64,000 nt of DNA. It comes from Vigna angularis (Eukaryota; Streptophyta; Magnoliopsida; Fabales; Fabaceae). The first letter of the stretch is position 1. Each line of letters begins with the position of its first letter. Both the position numbers and the translations under genes were made by a program. The notes under the pieces are model-generated. The model worked only from the letters and a program-made list of their open reading frames with translations. It had not been told where the DNA came from and ran no database searches. Positions 1 through 13,400 of the stretch are shown piece after piece. Location: NCBI RefSeq assembly GCF_016808095.1, contig NC_068970.1, forward strand, positions 51,557,630 to 51,621,629. The letters are read 5' to 3'.

Positions 1-1514
1 TGACGTTCTACAGAGAAACATGTTTTCTTTGTTATTTTAGATTCTACACATATATCACATTTACTACTCTGTTTATCATGCATATTAATCAATCCTAGTT
101 GTTTTAATTTCATAACATAGGAAAAATTCAAATGTCCTAATCTAGCATGCCATATATCATACGAGTCAACAATATAAGCAGAAGAAGATGATTCATTAAT
201 ATTTTCAGAAACATTTAGAATGAAGAGTCCTTGATCACAATATCCCTTCCCCACGAAAACATTATTTTTTGTCATAATGATCTTGTCAGACTCAAAAGTC
301 ACTTTAACCCCCACTTTTCCCAGTAGTGATACAGAGATTAAATTAACTCTGATTGATGGCACATGTAGCACATCACTCAAGGCCAGAGTCTTTCCAGATG
401 TGAGTTTGAGAAGAACTTTCCCTTTTCCCAGAACAGGAGTGGTCCTGGAATCACCGAGGTAGACGTGTTCTTCTCCATCCCCTACACTAGTGTAAGAGGT
501 AAAAGCACTTCTGTTTGCACAGATATGCCTGGTAGCACCAGAGTCTACCACCCACTTGCTCACATTGGTCATCAGATTTACTTGAGAAACGACCGCAGCA
601 ATAATGTCATCTCCTTCGACTATATTAGCCTTAGGAGGATTGTCGTTTCTTACTCTGTGTCTGCACTGCGGTGCATGATGGCCTGGCTTCCCACATACGA
701 AGCAATTTCCTTTCTTTTTAAAGTTGGGTTTAGATTCATGGGGACGAGATTTAAGAAAATTATTTTTCCTTTTGTGATCAGGTTTGTATTCGTACCTTTT
801 TGGAGCAGGTTTTCCTTCTACTATATTTGCTTTCGCAGATAAAGCTTTGGCCCTTATAGTAGCAGACTCCTTCCTGTTGGTATCTTCAATTATTATGTGT
901 GTAATGAGTTCTGGTAGAGACATTTGCTTGTGCCTGTGTTTCAACTGTTGTTTGTAATCTGTCCAGGATGGCGGCAATTTCTCGATCAGTAGTTCTGAAA
1001 CGAATTCATCCGGTAGTAGAATGTTTTCTGCTTTGATGTCTTCGAGCAACTTGTGGTATTCGTTGATTTGAGTTTTTATGTCCTTGTCTTCAATCATTTC
1101 CCAACGGTAATAATTTCCTATGACGAATCTTTGTCTGACGACATCTTCGGCAGTGTATTTGAGAATCAACGAGTCCCAAATGTCCTTTGCTTCCTTGTAG
1201 GAACATTATACATCGAACAAATCATTAGAAAGTGCACTAAGCAGAGTGTGTCGGCATACCTTGTTCGCGTAAGTCCACTCTTCAACTAGTTTTGAGTTTG
1301 AAGGAATAGTGGAGTCGGGCTTCGGAGATGAAATAGCAGCAACAACTCCATACATGTCTAAAAGGGTGGAAACGCGTTCTTGCCAGCGTCGGAAGTTCTG
1401 TCCAGAGAAAATCTCGATTTTTGACACGTCCGGAAGAGATTTTGCGAAGACCGTCTGGGTTCCGGAAACAATATTCTGAGTTTCCGGGATTGAGTTGTTG
1501 TTGTTGTCAGCCAT
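1..1514 (-). pseudogene. copia gag-protease-(pre)integrase reading frame with one nonsense codon
   Basis: The frame starts at ATG 1514 (MADNNNNSIPETQN...) and can be read in one phase to the left edge, about 505 codons. Residues 1-230 are a copia-type gag. A CCHC zinc knuckle (CFVCGKPGHHAPQC) sits at residues 271-284. The aspartic protease active site (VVDSGATRH) has its catalytic Asp at about residue 324. The GAG-pre-integrase motif (WHARLGHLNF, then CDICVESKITKK) lies at about residues 455-500. The only lesion I see is a TAA at 1206-1208 (codon 103), between LFDV and CSYKEAK, where related gags usually have Tyr (from memory). The polyprotein is therefore broken near its start but otherwise well kept, which suggests recent loss of function. 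Integrase core, RT and RNase H would lie outside the window. Confidence 0.85.
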
Positions 1515-1780
1515 AAGTCCTTAAGATTGTTGTAAAATAGGCTGACAGAATCACGAACAGAATTTCCTGAGGCGTGTAGAGTCACTGTCCTTAAGGACTT
1601 ATCCGCGGTGTATTGCGCAAGTCCCCCAGGATACAACAGGAACTTCCCATAATATATCTGAGGATCTCAGAACTAGCAAGAAATTCTATACAAGTGTATA
1701 CCCATGATAAGTTTAGGAAAGAAAAATGAGATTAAGAAGAGAAGATTGAATTGATGATGTTGAAATGGGAAAATTGATCT

Positions 1781-1789
1781 CTATTTATA
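1781..1789 (-). promoter_or_regulatory. TATA box of the left copia element's LTR
   Basis: The minus strand reads TATAAATAG here, about 270 bp upstream of the gag ATG, a good match to a plant core promoter. It fits transcription of the element from its 5' LTR toward lower coordinates. Confidence 0.5.
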
Positions 1790-2038
1790 AAGCTAAAATA
1801 TTTTAACGTTGGAATTGGAAAAGGAACGTTGCATACCGTTGCCAAAAGGAACGTTGCTCTCAACGTTGCAAAACTTTCAACGTTGCAAACCTTTTGCAAT
1901 AAAATATTACTTTTATAACAAAATTAGCATGCATTGCTTAAGAAATAAACACTTTGGGAACAATGTCATATCAACTTTCAATAATGCATCTTATACTAGT
2001 TATAATTATCTATTTAATGTGGTGTATTGATCATAACA

Positions 2039-3833
2039 TTATCCAATTTATGTATATACCAGTTCTTGGACAAGAAATCATAACTCTTCATCCATGCTTA
2101 ACAATGCAAAAATAATATAATAATCACAACGATTGTCAACTTTTACATCAACTATATATGAATTGAAATGAAATTGATCCAACATGGGAATTTGTTTCAT
2201 AACCATAATCATATAAATTTGTCCCTTACTTAACATCCAATTAGATTAATCATTGTGTACATAATGTATGGCATCAACACACTTTCATGATTACTAGATT
2301 TGGTAAACCTATTAACATGTCCCTTTTGTGTACTTGTTGATTAACTGAAATCAACCTGTTTGTTATATTTAACTTATTAAATATATCAGATAATATATCT
2401 ATAAAATAACACTCAACTCATAATAAAAATATAGATTTTGGAGATATTGTTTTGATACTTATTCTTGGAATTTTGTGTTGTTGTTACTGAAAACATAAAT
2501 ATCAAACTAGTTCTTAAGAATTCTTGATCAAGTTTTTGAAAAGTTTTGAAAGCGGTGAAACATATCATGTGATAGGTTTGGTGTACGTGTACATATATTA
2601 GGTTTAGTTGTTCCCCATCTATCTTGTTAGTTCTATTGTAATTTTAGAAAGTTAATATCAATCAATTACACTCGATTTTGTATGCTTAGTAAAAAATGAT
2701 TTCGATAAAGGTTGTTGTTGAAAATTTCTTAAATTGTTAACAAAGTTCAGTTCAACCCCACCTACATACACGTTTTGATTGAAGCTGTACAAAATCAAAT
2801 CAAATTACGATATGTTATTTCACGAAGCTAACATTTTATTATAATATTTCTAACAATATTAACCTCTTTGAAACGATTCAAAATTACATCAAATTGGTTA
2901 CTACTCCTCGAATGATATAATAAAAAAGTTAAATTTTTTCACATTATGTGTATTAAAGTTAAGTGTTATTATAATAAAATCGCATTTTCATGGATAACAC
3001 TCATTCTAGCTAATTTACAAGCAATATTTGTATCCACAAATGTTCATTATCAGCTCCTACATGTTTGACCGAATCGTACTCTTCTCCAATATGACTTAAT
3101 ACATACTCTGAAATGAAGCCATGTAATATTTTATACAAGTTCTTGTTAAAGATATAACTCACAACATAAAGACTATTCTAAAATGAGACTTTAATTTCAT
3201 TATATTACAATGCTATTGTGCAACCTAAAAATCATTTGAATCAAACAATAGAGCTATTACCATAATTTATTATAAAAACCTACAAAAAACCCTTTAAAAG
3301 CAAATGATATTTGAAGCCAATTTTGAGTGCAAAAGTTTCTTATCCGTAGAGAAAATATTAATAGTAGAACATTCATATTAAAACAATTTACATTTAATTA
3401 AATGTAAAAAATCAATGTAATTTTAAAAAATATTTATTTACCCTATAGCAAATTAATTAAACTACTTTTTTAATAATTTAGTTTTTTAAAAGAAAATAAT
3501 TATAAAAGTATTCATTTGGACTCAAGAATATGGACTAAAAATATATTAACAAACTTTTATTCGTAACAGAAAGTCACAGTTTTTTTTTTTAAATAATACT
3601 TGAATGTGTTAACATATATTTTTTAGTTTTAAATTTTAATATTTTTAAAGAGATTACATACATTATAATTTGTGCGCAGTATAAAACGATTGTCTAAAAT
3701 TATAATTTTACATTGTTAGTCAATTTTATTTAGAAAAAATATTCAACTATAATTTATTGTATCCAAATGATTTTTAAAATATTATATAATAAATATAAAA
3801 TGTGATATAATTAAACGGTTATATAATTATTTT

Positions 3834-3888
<55 letters not shown>

Positions 3889-5206
3889 TTATTTCTTATT
3901 ATATATAAATAAACGGTTATATAATTATTTAATGTTAAAAAAATCAATGAATAAAAGTTACCCATTATTTGTAAGTATGATGTGACATGCATGTTTGATT
4001 ACCTTTGAATATGAATTATATTTTAAATTACACATTTCATTCAACTTTTACAATTTTATTATAAAGCATATCATAATTTTTAGAAAAATTATTCTCTTTT
4101 TTTATATTTCTTCGTCATAAAACAAGTGGGTTAATCTTTATTTGAGGAGGAGCCACTGAAGTGACAATCCTTTTAGCAATTAAAACTTGATCATGTTGAG
4201 ACAAGTTTATCATAATTTAAAGTCTTCATGGGACGTCTTGCATTTAGTCATGAGATAATGTCTAATTAAATGAGTTCATTTGCATTCAAAAGCGTGATAT
4301 TGAGATATGTATTTTGAATTAAACAGGATGGTGTGAAATAATGAGATATATGATAATAATATTTGAATGTTGCGATATATAATGATAATATATGAATGAT
4401 GATGATATATGATAATAATTAGGATAATGTGTGATTATGATTTGCAACTCGCATGATACGAATCGTAGGAAAACTTATTCAATCCAACCATATACTTTTA
4501 AATTTGTTATTAATTATATCTTAACATGTTTATGTCTTATATTTTACATTTCTTCAATGCTTATGAATTTTATGAATCACAATTCAAAATATAAGTTCTC
4601 CGATACCTAATTTGTATTGCGTTTCAACTACCACGATATCTATTCATTTTGGGACGTTGAGTCCTGATGTTTAATAAATACGTGATTACTATCATCTATA
4701 TGTATATTAATAGACAATAGTTTTGTTAAGTGTTATAGTAAAATTTACAAAATTAAAATCTCAATGCTAAAATTTACAAAATTTAAAATTCACTGCTAAA
4801 ATTCATAAAATTCAATGGTAAAATTTATGAAAGTAAAATAGTTCACTCATAAAATGTAATTAAAAAATATAATGCATATTCTATTATGGAGTGGATGTTA
4901 CCTCACATTGGTCACGTCATCACATCTTTAGTCATTTGACATCTAATTGACGAATGTGCAAAAGATGTATAATTTTGAAATTCATATGATAAAATTCAGG
5001 CAATAACTGGAAAAATGTAGTGGTAAACTATAATGCAGATATTTACCATCCAAACTTCAAAGGCATTTGCAGATTCACCAAAGATTCATTGGTTATGCAA
5101 TTATCTACAAAATTCCAGTATGGTAAAAAGGTTGGATTGTTAACTGATTAAACAAAATAGAAAGCAGGTATTTACACATCCAAAAGCAGTAGCTGACTCT
5201 CAAAGA
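2039..5206. other. AT-rich intergenic DNA, no gene recognised
   Basis: No long or protein-like open frame is seen. The stretch holds a perfect (AT)25 tract at 3837-3886, loosely repeated GATGATATATGATAATAAT-type units at about 4330-4440, and a degenerate series of AAAATTTACAAAATT-like units at about 4735-4850. The last few hundred bases probably include the 3' UTR of the kinase gene that ends at 5207. Confidence 0.6.
3837..3886. repeat. (AT)25 microsatellite
   Basis: An uninterrupted alternating AT run of 50 bp; likely length-variable between individuals. Confidence 0.95.
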
Positions 5207-8200
5207 TCATCGGCTATGCAATCTTCCCAATATATCTGTACTCGCAGTTGATGTAAAGTCCTTAGTTTCAATCTGGTCCACTTCAATACACACATCCTTT
5301 AATGCAGCAGCAGATGATGTTCGGCCAAGATTTTTACCATTCCTCTTACAAAGCTGAGATAATGCTTGAACAATTTCACACATCGTTGGTCGGCTTTGGG
5401 AGACTTCATTAACACATATGAATGCAAGTGAAGCCATGTCGTTAAGATTATGCACATCATATTTTCCATTTAATTGCCCGTCCACAATTTCTTCCCATCC
5501 AACCTTACCCCCACCTTCCATGGCTGCCTAATGATAACCGTAAAGAAATACTGTGTCAATCTTAAGTATTTAATTGTATATTTTCAAATGTATCAAGACA
5601 CATGCATGCAGCACAGAACCAGCACACAAAAAGAAACCCACAAATAGATACTGTTCTTACTAGTTTTACATATTCCATGAGCCCAAGCTGCGGATTCCTG
5701 CCAGTTATGAGCTCAAACAGTAGCACACCAAAGCTATAAACATCACTTTTCTTAGTGAAGGTTCTTGTAGACAAATACTCAGGATCAAGATATCCGAAAG
5801 TTCCACGGATATTTGATGTGCGAGGTATGATCATCTCAGGTCTGGAAAGCCCAAAGTCAGTGACCTAAACATATATAAAAGAAGAAAGGCTTTGAGCTTC
5901 AATATGGACAGAAGCAAGTAAAGGGATATGATGAGAAGAAAAATTGCAGCAGAATCTTAACAAAAATAAGATATCATTTTCAGGAAAGCTTATGGCAGCA
6001 TCATTTTGATGATATAGAAAAGAAAAATTTATGAAATGCAATGCATAAATGGAAGAATAAATAACAAGAGAAAAATGGCACCCAAACTAATAATGCCCCA
6101 TGAAAGTTTTAAAGTATCACCAATATCTTAATTTGTGGGAACTAAAAGTGCAAAGATCACCTTGGCCTTCATAAACTGATCCAACAGTATGTTGCAAGAT
6201 TTGATGTCACGGTGCACAACAGGTGGAGAAGCCTGCAACAAGTTCGATTATAAATAAGAAGAAAACAAAAGGAAACTTATTCCATTCCATGTTCTCCATG
6301 TGTAAGTTGACCGATTTAATTAGTTGATTTGAGTAATATATATACCCCACAATGTAGATATTCCAGTCCCCTTGCAACATCTAGTGCTATACCAAGCCTC
6401 AAATCCCAATTCATTGGCTCACGACCTTTTCCGAAATCTGCAACCCACAAGGGTAAGTTAACGGAGAACAAAGAAGAGTACAAGTAAAAATTCTTCTAAG
6501 CTCCGGAAGAAAATATGAAATTTTGTTTCCTAGAATTATCTTTTGCAGTATGATAGGTAGTCTGTGTCAAAGTTGATGGAAAGAAGCCCAATATATAACC
6601 AGATTAATTTGATCTCCTCATATATGTGGTGATAATTTTGTCAGTAAAATACCAGTGGTTTAAAGCTATAACGAGGAAATAAAAGAACCGCAACATGAAC
6701 AGTAAAGCATGCATACTATATAACCATGGACTGGACGACAACCAACAAAGTAAATATAAAAGTTCAGTCAGAGGATAATCAAATGTTTTATTTTTCAAAA
6801 GGCAACTCAGAGTTTCAAAAATTATTGAATTAGAAGTTTATTGATATATATCATTGATACAAGATATGTCAATACAGAACCATTTTATTGAGGACAAATA
6901 ATGAAGTCATTAGACACTGAGAACATCTACTCCGTTTGGGACTGTACAAACAAATTTCACCTACTAGTATAATTGACAAGAAAAAATGGATCTCTTTCTA
7001 ACCATACAAATGGGAAGCAAGGCTGCCATTGCTCATGTAAGTGTAAAGAAGCATATGTTTTCCTTTGTCTGCCACATATCCCACCAAATCCACAAGGTTT
7101 CTGTGATGTAATCTTCCAAGTAATAAAACCTGCTAACGTGAAAGGAAGGATTATTAAGCTGTCTTAGTCTTACCATCCAAAATCATCAGTCAAAATGTAA
7201 AATGTCTGGAAAAAGAAAAATAGGAGTAAAGAACAGTTGGATTGTAGCTTGTTGTAAATTAAAGGTAGTTACCAGTAAAGTAACTGAATGACAGTTAGCT
7301 CTAACTGTTAATGCCACCAAAAAATAAAGTAGAAGAACTAGTACAAGACATAGGGGAAAGTGAAGATTTAGTATAATTACATCCTAAGAAATGCCTTCCA
7401 AATTATCCAGAGAAGTTTTAAGTGAAAGTTAAAGTAGATATCAATCCTGTAAAATTTTAAGAAATTGTAGTATGCACAGATTCTTTATCCTTCCTCACAT
7501 ATTGAAGTAAACTTTCCAGAAAGAGAAATGATATTTTGACGCACACAAATTTTCTATATTCATTTGATAATACCCTTTGTTACTTTTTACTTTTTACTTT
7601 TTTTTTTCTTCTAAAAATACAAAAATTTACTTTTTATGATTATTTTATCCGTGTAATGTGTCAAATGAATGTAAATGTATATCATTTTATAATTACTTTT
7701 CTAAAAATATCAATTAGTTTGGTAAAGTGGTATTCTGCGGTATATATAATATATGGATAATGAGTGCAAGGTTAATAATGTAAGATTTTTTTACCCGTGA
7801 GGACTTTTACCCAACTTAACTTTTTATGTAACGCAATTTCCCAATATATTTTTTAAGGTAAAGACTCAGTAGAATTCACAATGCAGAGAAACCTACTGGG
7901 AAGCAATATCCTATTGGGAGCCTAATTCAATACAAAATTCCTCACTCAATACAAAAGCAAAAGGCAATTTATACTGACACATCAATAGAAAGCTAAGTAT
8001 ACCATTTACCTCAGTTAAAAATTCCTGCTCTCCTTGTCTTGAATTAGTACCTAAGACTTTAACTGCAACTGTCCCACCTGTAGCCATCTGCGCTTTATAA
8101 ACAGGACCAAAGGCTCCGTTGCCAATGATGGTGGTGAAATTAGAAGTATCCCTTTGTATATCTCTGCAAAAGGTGTCACAAGGATAAAAAAAAAACTTAA

Positions 8201-9691
8201 AACATGAAGAAATACACAGCACAAAGGCAACAACTAAAAGGAAAATAGAGAGATGATTACCTACTTCAGTTACTAAGCTACTAAGAAATATGTTATACAA
8301 ACACCCCACAAAACACCGTGGAATCAACATCCTGAATATGGAATTAGATATTTATAGGTGGTCTCACAAGAACTCAATAACAATAGCATAATAGTCCCAA
8401 AGAACTTGACTAAGATAGGTTTTGATACTATCTTAGTAAGTAGGTTTATATCTATTTCAACTTAACAAAATCAACTTATAAGATAAGGATTGCACTCCAC
8501 TTATGTATTATAATTCAACTTTATTCCTAATCGAATACAATCCAAGCTGAATTATATATTTCCTTACCAGTAATGTTGCATATTTTAATCTTCTTCTATT
8601 TCAGGTTATACTTTCTCTCTTCTGTGAGAGAAATTTCATTGCATTCTTGCTGTTTATAATATCTAGACAATTTTATTATGCTAATGGTTTTAAAAGAAGA
8701 TTCCCCAACTCGTCCTACCACAATGTCTGAGGGTTTTTGAGACTGCAGTTGCAAACGGTTAAGTATGATGAAAATATGCATCTTGTAAACTCTCATATCT
8801 CCTAGAATAAGAAAAGGAGTGGGTGTTGGTGATGATATAATGGACTCTAAGTCTAAGTTGTTTCTCATCTCAAGTCTAAGACACTTTGAGCTACTTTTTT
8901 GGCTTTTCTTATACTTTTGTAGTAGAGTGTTGAGTTGTAGTTAAAATTTTGCTTTGGAGAGTGAGTATACTTGGGGTCAAAGGATTGAGAGTTGTAGACA
9001 ATGGCCGTGGTTTTTTCTTTGTATTTGGAATTTCCACATTATATTGTTTTTGGTTTTTCCCAACATGAAGTATAAACTGTATTTACCAACAATTTTCTGC
9101 CATATTAAAGATTTCAATGACAATATAGCTGCAGCTTAAAACCTTCATTCAACCCGACATTTTTATTTTTTTGCCCCTCACATTGGTTTGCCAGATATTA
9201 CTCATTTGTGAGTTATCACACACAATTGTTGGACGTATTTGCTTTCAAAAGTGAAAGCAGAAGGACACATATCCAGAAGAAATATTATTTTTGCACGAAC
9301 ATCTCCTCTCAAGATAATTAATGATTAGTAGGGTTTAAAAAGCTAAGAGATCAAAGTAGGAAACAATATAAAGATTATCGTACTTGTAAGAATACTTGGG
9401 AATTCCGCATGCCGACATTGCACTGCTTCTCCTAAGATTTTCCAACCATAAAGTCATGTTACTCCACTCAGATGTTCTAGGTGACTCCTCACCCTCTGAT
9501 AATGTTGAGTTAGAATCATACCCTTTGACATTAACAGGAATGGTCACTGCTCTGTGAGAAATGCTCTTATCAACCTCTGCGGGCTTCTTCCTTCTCCTTA
9601 CGAGGCAGTGTACTATGGATAATGTCAAACCAATCCCAACCACGAAGCCTATACAAATTCCTATTATGAAAATGAAGGTAGGTCTGTTCAT
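5207..9691 (-). CDS. CRLK-type calcium/calmodulin-regulated receptor-like kinase
   Basis: Seven coding exons: 9684 side first, 9384-9691, 8010-8163, 7003-7129, 6346-6437, 6161-6232, 5661-5864 and 5207-5527. All junctions are GT-AG, phases match, and the sum is 1278 nt (425 aa). A single membrane span (about residues 4-31) follows a very short N-terminus, then a basic RRRKK stretch. The kinase domain has the Gly loop GNGAFGPVY (117-125), ATP-binding Lys in VAVK (138), HRDIKS (234-239), DFG (254-256) and [10 protein letters not shown]. Layout, length and the tail of the domain ([21 protein letters not shown]) match the plant CRLK1/CRLK2 family, about 440 aa, which links Ca2+/calmodulin to cold signalling through MEKK1; this role is known for Arabidopsis and inferred here. 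The start at 9691 is chosen because an in-frame TAA lies just upstream. The C-terminal calmodulin-binding region cannot be verified by eye. A copia element sits upstream, probably in a 5' leader intron. Confidence 0.9.
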
Positions 9692-10204
9692 CTCATTTAA
9701 AATGAGAATATATTATTTCTACTTCAGTGTCTGCCCCTTGTACCTGAAAATCACAAATACAAAACTGTTGAGAGCCAACAACTATCATATCTGTCATTAG
9801 ATAACATAAGGAAAACCAACATATACATAATTCTGTATCAACAGGTATTGCTTACATAATCAGCTCTGTGAGTAGCATTTCTAGAATAGTTATTTCAAGC
9901 TGAACAGATTCATTTATTTAAAGTTTAGAAAAACTGTGCACGACTGATTACCAAGAACAGGTTCTTGTGCATAAGCCGCTTTTCTTTGTAAGTTTTCACC
10001 ATATGAAATATGGCTAGGAAAGCACAATCCCCATAGTAGATTAAGACATTTCTTATTTCTCTGCCGGTAAATCACAAAAAGAGACTTTTTATTTTTATTT
10101 CATTTGAAATCAAATCAACATATTTCCCATTTCCTACTTCCTCGACTGCTTTAAATCACACAAGATACTGCAAATGATAAATTCACTTTAAGAAAGAGGA
10201 AGCT

Positions 10205-10368
10205 TATTGAGAAAGTCAAGTCAAACAACTTTAATAGCTTGCACTTTCATCATTTTGTTTGTTGCTTTACGGTTATATTCTATGCACACTGTATATAAGC
10301 AACATTACTTTTCAGTTTAATAATACAGACTCTATTCTTCTTAATTCTCATCTCATCTTTCTCCAACA
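10205..10368 (+). repeat. 5' LTR of the complete copia element
   Basis: 164 bp, starting TATTGAGAAAG and ending CTCCAACA. It contains a TATATAA box at 10292-10298, which should drive element transcription. Preceded by the AAGCT target duplicate. Confidence 0.95.
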
Positions 10369-10372
10369 GAAT

Positions 10373-10385
10373 TGGTATCCAGAGC
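10373..10385 (+). other. primer-binding site (initiator tRNA-Met type)
   Basis: TGGTATCCAGAGC starts 5 bp after the 5' LTR. It matches the usual plant copia site TGGTATCAGAGC, complementary to the 3' end of initiator tRNA-Met, with one extra C. Confidence 0.85.
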
Positions 10386-10471
10386 GAGGTTACGTGGGAG
10401 CCTAGGGTTGCGTCTCAAGAAAACCAAGAACACAGCGTGTGTAGGGTTTGTTGGATCTTGAAGCAAGAAGA

Positions 10472-13400
10472 ATGGCGGGGAGTGATCTTTCCACTGCAAA
10501 TCTTCCAATACTCACGGATAAGAACTGGACGAGATGGAGCACACAGATGAGGGTGTTGTTCAAGTTTCAAGACGTGAGCGACGTTATTGAAGGTGATGAC
10601 CGTGAGCCCAGCGAGGGTGCAACTGAAGGACAGAAAGCTGCGTTCAAAAAGAAGGATAACAAGGCTCTCTTCATCATTCACCAGTGCGTTGATGATGCCC
10701 ACTTTGAGAAGATTCAGAATGCCAGTACTGCCAGAGAAGCCTGGAGTACACTTGTACGTTGTCACACAGGAGGGGAGAAGATCAAGAAAGTGAAGCTTCA
10801 AACCCTTAGAAGACAGTATGAGTTACTGCAGATGGAGGACAGCGGCAGGGTTGGCGAATACTTCAATAAGGTACTCACTCTCACGAACCATATGAAAGGG
10901 TGTGGGGAAGTTATCAATGATCTGATGATTATGGAGAAGATCATGAGATCGCTGCCACGGAAGTTCGACTATATTGTGGTTGCGATAGAAGAGTCGAAGG
11001 ATCTCTCAAAGATGAAGGTTGAAGAGCTTCAAAGCTCGCTGGAAGCCCATGAAATGAGAATGGCTGACAGAAACCCAGCCAAGAACGATGAACAGGCGCT
11101 GAAAGTGCACCACTCCAAGCATGATGAAAAGAAGAAAACCAAGAAGTGGAAAGGGAAACGATCAAAGGGGAATTGGAAGTTTGATAAAGACAAGACTGAG
11201 AATGGGTCTATGTCAATGGAGAAAGGTGGAAAGGAAGAGAAAAGCCATCATTCAAAAAAGGATAAAAGAAACATAAAATGTTTCAACTGTAACAAGTACG
11301 GGCATTTTGCATCAGAGTGCCATGCAGATGAAGGGAAACAAAAGCAATATCAGTCTAAGGAAGCAAATGTCGCTCAAGAGGATTCAGATTCAGAACCTCT
11401 AACTCTGATGGTGACAACGTCAGGTGAAGGCTCCAACTCTCAAAACGACATGTGGTATCTTGATTCTGGGTGCTCGAACCATATGACATGTCATCTGGAC
11501 TGGCTGATCAACTTTGATGACTCGAAGAAAAGTAAAGTCAAGTTCGCTGATGACAGTACCTTGAGAGTTGAAGGCATGGGAGATGTTGTGATTAGGAGGA
11601 AGAATGGATCGCATGCTGTGATCACAGGTGTGCTGTTTGTTCCAGACATGAGGTGCAATCTCCTAAGTGTTGGACAATTGATCCAAAAGGGGTTCAAGGT
11701 AGTGATGGAGAATGACAAAGTCGAACTCTTTGATAATGATAAGAATCTGATCTTGAGATGCAAGATCTCCAAGAACAGAACCTTTCAAGTCAGCCTAGAA
11801 GCAGTTGAAAGTTCTGAGTGCATGGTTTCTATGAAAGTCGATGAGGAAAGCTGGTTGTGGCACTTAAGATTTGGCCATCTGAACTTTAAGAGCCTACAAC
11901 AACTCAACGTGAAAGAAATGGTTCATGGTTTGCCCAAGATTGCATTACCAAGAAGAGAGTGTGAAACATGCATTGCTGGGAAACAGACACGAAAGCCCTT
12001 CAAAGCGGAATTGAAGATGAGAGCAAAGGCCTGCTTGGGAGTTGTATATTCTGACATTTGTGGTCCAATTGAAGTGCCTACAGTTGCTGGGAACAGGTAT
12101 TTCATCACGTTTGTCGACGAATTTAGCAGAATGATTTGGGTTTACTTACTCAAGGCGAAGAGTGATGCACTTGAAACATTCATACGCTTCAAGACACATG
12201 CTGAAAGGGAAAGCGGACAGCTATTGAAGATACTGAGAACAGATGGTGGAGGAGAATACACGTCTACGACTTTTGAAAGTCACTGTCAGTTGAATGGAAT
12301 TACACATGAGGTCACTGCCCCATACACTCCTCAGCATAATGGGCTTACTGAGAGGAGGAATCGAACAATCTTTAACATGGCAAGAAGCATGTTGAAGGAG
12401 AAATCACTGCCACGGAAGCTATGGGGAGAGGCAGTCTCTACAGCTGTTCACCTTCTCAACAGGTGTCCCACGAAGAAACTAGAGGGTAAAGTGCCACTTG
12501 AAGTGTGGAGCGGTGAGAGACCGACAGTTGGGTATTTGAAGGTGTTCGGATCACTTGCGTATATGCATGTCCCAGATCAGAAGAGATCTAAGTTGGAGGA
12601 TAAGAGCAGAGTTATGGTGCTCATCGGATATCATCCCACTGGCGCGTATAAACTCTTTGATCCAATTGAAGAGAGAGTCACCCTGAGTAGAGATGTGGTG
12701 ATCATGGAAGACAGATGCTGGGACTGGAATCACAAGCGTATCAGCTTGGTGAAAGCCAGAATGGCGGAAGGTGAGGACAACCCTATCGCAGTGGAGTCAA
12801 CAACAATGTCGGAGGACAGGCATCATGTTCAATGTGATGAATCTGATAGACCAAGAAGGCAGCGAGTGCAACCGCAGAGGTTTGACGATTGTGAGATCTA
12901 TTCAGACGCACAGATAGGCGATGAAGGGGATTTGGTGCACATGGCTTTGCTGGCTGGGGCAGAACCCATAAACGAATCTGAGGCGTTGAAGGAAGCTGTG
13001 TGGCGGAACGCTATGATGGAAGAAATCGAATCCATAGAGAAGAATCAAACCTGGCAGCTTGTTGATCTCCCTGTTGGGAAGAAGAGTATTGGAGTAAAAT
13101 GGGTGTTCAAACGAAAACTGAAGCCTGATGGATCGGTTTCAAAATTTAAGGCCAGACTTGTGGCTAAGGGTTTTCTCCAGAGGCAGGGACTGGATTTCAC
13201 TGAGGTATTTGCTCCGGTGGCACGAATGGAAACCATTCGACTAGTGATAGCAGTGGCATGTGCAATGTGTTGGTCACTGTTTCAACTAGACGTGAAGTCT
13301 GCCTTCCTGCATGGTCCGTTGGAGGAAGAGGTGTATATCCAGCAACCACCAGGATTCATTAGCAAAGGAAAGGAACATCGTGTATACAGGCTGAGGAAAG

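Larger units (their letters stand above)
1..2038 (-). mobile_element. Ty1/copia retrotransposon, 5' half, cut by the left window edge
   Basis: Read on the minus strand, this stretch holds a probable 5' LTR (about 1640-2038), a short leader, and then gag, protease and the start of the integrase region running off the left edge. The LTR call rests on a TATAAATAG box (1781-1789) in an otherwise non-coding stretch, a possible TGTTATGA start at 2038, and several copies of an AACGTTG motif at 1805-1890. I could not fix the inner LTR boundary or see a standard initiator-Met primer site, and the second LTR lies outside the window. Copia assignment is from the gag, CCHC knuckle and GAG-pre-integrase motifs; LTR limits are inference. 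Confidence 0.75.

Noticed and set aside
10448..10471. Extension of the copia polyprotein eight codons upstream
   Set aside because: The extended frame begins with TTG; the first ATG is at 10472.
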